Positions 63,453 to 64,000 of a stretch of 64,000 bases of DNA are shown here, in pieces (the stretch's first letter is position 1; each line of letters opens with the position of its first letter). Origin of the DNA: Arcobacter sp. (GTDB lineage: Bacteria; Campylobacterota; Campylobacteria; Campylobacterales; Sulfurimonadaceae); the NCBI GenBank assembly GCA_024637195.1, contig JAGXFN010000007.1:28223-92222 (forward strand), read 5' to 3'. The translations under genes and the position numbers were made by a program. The notes beneath the pieces are model-generated. The model had not been told where the DNA came from. It did not search any database and saw nothing but the letters and a program-made list of their open reading frames with translations.

Positions 63453-63491
63453 GAAAAGAGACTCCCGGGCCAATCCCAAAAGGCTCTTTTC
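63453..63491 (-). promoter_or_regulatory. 5'-terminal stem-loop in the leader of FadL copy 2
   Basis: GAAAAGAG pairs with CTCTTTTC around a 23-base loop. The distal arm begins about where transcription would start from the -10 at 63502, so the mRNA would begin with a hairpin. Confidence 0.45.
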
Positions 63492-63501
63492 GATTGCAAG
63501 C

Positions 63502-63507
63502 ATTATA
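63502..63507 (-). promoter_or_regulatory. Sigma70 -10 box of FadL copy 2
   Basis: TATAAT on the minus strand within AACTCGCTTATAATGC. The surrounding 16 bases are nearly the same as at FadL copy 1 (61864). Confidence 0.6.
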
Positions 63508-63982
63508 AGCGAGTTAAAATAAATCGAATCTTAAACTATAATAAAAAATAATAAGTTAATCTTATCATGAATAGTGATTTAACAAATAATAGAGCAGTTA
63601 TAATCAAAATTATCACTCAAAATTATCAATATAAGCCATTAAACACCCTTTTCACCCACATAGGTCATAAATAAGTTATATCTCAGATTTTTACACAAGA
63701 TTTACACTTACTAGAAAAAAAAAAATATTGTTTCTGAAAGTAACACAAATGCCCCATTTCAGCTCTGCAGAGGGAGAGAAGAAGTTTGCTGGTCAGCGTC
63801 ACTGCAAGCCCAGCGCGGTAGTCTAAGTCTTGGATGGGCAACCGTCAAGATCGTCACGTCGCTTCGCTCTTCGCAATGACGAGCAGAGAAAATTTAATTT
63901 AATAAAGCAATTGATAGAAGAGGTAATTGATTGAGTAAATTAAGTAAGTGTTGGAGGTTAAAAAGATGAAGATGGTAAAAAG
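63508..63982. other. Intergenic region before the rRNA operon
   Basis: About 475 bases without coding potential, AT-rich to about 63740. It then contains the REP-type element at 63797-63881 and a short stretch leading to the 5S rRNA 3' end. Confidence 0.6.
63797..63881. repeat. REP/BIME-type palindromic repeat
   Basis: CGTCACTGC at the left and GCAATGACG at the right are inverted copies, with internal GTCGCTTCGCTCTTCGCAAT. This matches the common intergenic repeat read as GTCATTGCGAAGAGCGAAGC on the other strand. Two REP-like units face each other across about 85 bases. Confidence 0.65.
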
Positions 63983-64000
63983 TCCAGGCGGCGACCTACA
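63983..64000 (-). rRNA. rrf: 5S ribosomal RNA, 3' end only
   Basis: On the minus strand the last bases read TGTAGGTCGCCGCCTGGA, matching the conserved 3' end of bacterial 5S rRNA (GTAGG, then C-x-GCCTGG-type pairing strand). A T-run follows downstream (CTTTTTACC). The rest of the gene and presumably 23S and 16S lie outside to the right. Confidence 0.6.

Noticed and set aside
1..64000. CRISPR arrays, tRNA genes and prophage
   Set aside because: No regularly spaced direct repeats, no tRNA-like cloverleaf with CCA-proximal motifs, and no phage structural genes were seen.

Overview
The window comes from a free-living, sulfur-oxidising campylobacterotan (Epsilonproteobacteria), most like the Sulfurimonas/Sulfurovum group. 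The evidence is a split Sox system (soxXYZAB apart from soxCDYZ), futalosine-pathway menaquinone synthesis (mqnD), CcoG for cbb3 oxidase assembly, paired flagellins behind sigma28 and sigma54 promoters, and gene orders typical of the class (recA-eno, fliQ-murB, cdsA-dxr, rnhA-rnc-aroC). Species cannot be fixed from sequence reading alone.

Layout. 1-4.7 kb: two large tandem flagellin genes on the minus strand, the downstream one cut by the window edge. 4.8-9.6 kb: a plus-strand run of topA, a phosphodiesterase, bioB and a cation/proton antiporter. 9.6-13.5 kb: a minus-strand operon recA-eno-ftsB-like-AMIN-aroK. 13.7-15.6 kb: mqnD-fliQ-murB. 15.6-18.1 kb: an outer-membrane barrel protein, tpx and tsaD. 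18.2-21.7 kb: a decayed REP-associated transposase, then an acetolactate-synthase-like/aldehyde-dehydrogenase pair that looks acquired. 21.9-24.2 kb: cdsA-dxr-hydrolase. 24.4-36.1 kb: housekeeping genes (purM, an Hpt/HDOD regulator, ccoG, a LapB-like TPR protein, rnhA-rnc-aroC, lspA, glmM, rpsT, prfA).

36-63.4 kb is a sulfur island. A long minus-strand series holds a DsrE-like protein, a DUF302-like protein, a Cache-only sensor, a response regulator and histidine kinase, soxXYZAB, an OprD-like porin, a SoxH-like metallo-beta-lactamase, a thioredoxin-like protein and a second DsrE-like protein. A plus-strand series carries a DUF2231 membrane protein, a toxin-antitoxin pair, soxCDYZ, a thioredoxin-like protein, a MOSC protein and two DUF302-like proteins. 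Two more DUF302-like proteins and two FadL/OmpP1 outer-membrane channels follow on the minus strand. The right edge carries a REP-type repeat and what appears to be the 3' end of a 5S rRNA gene, so an rRNA operon probably lies beyond.

How the parts may work together: SoxXA, SoxYZ, SoxB and SoxCD oxidise thiosulfate and related sulfur species in the periplasm, with the neighbouring two-component system as the likely local regulator. The five secreted proteins built from duplicated DUF302-like halves, four of which keep a C-X20-23-C pair only in the second half, together with the FadL channels, are the least explained and most interesting part. They may form an accessory module for capture or handling of reduced or elemental sulfur; that role is inference only.
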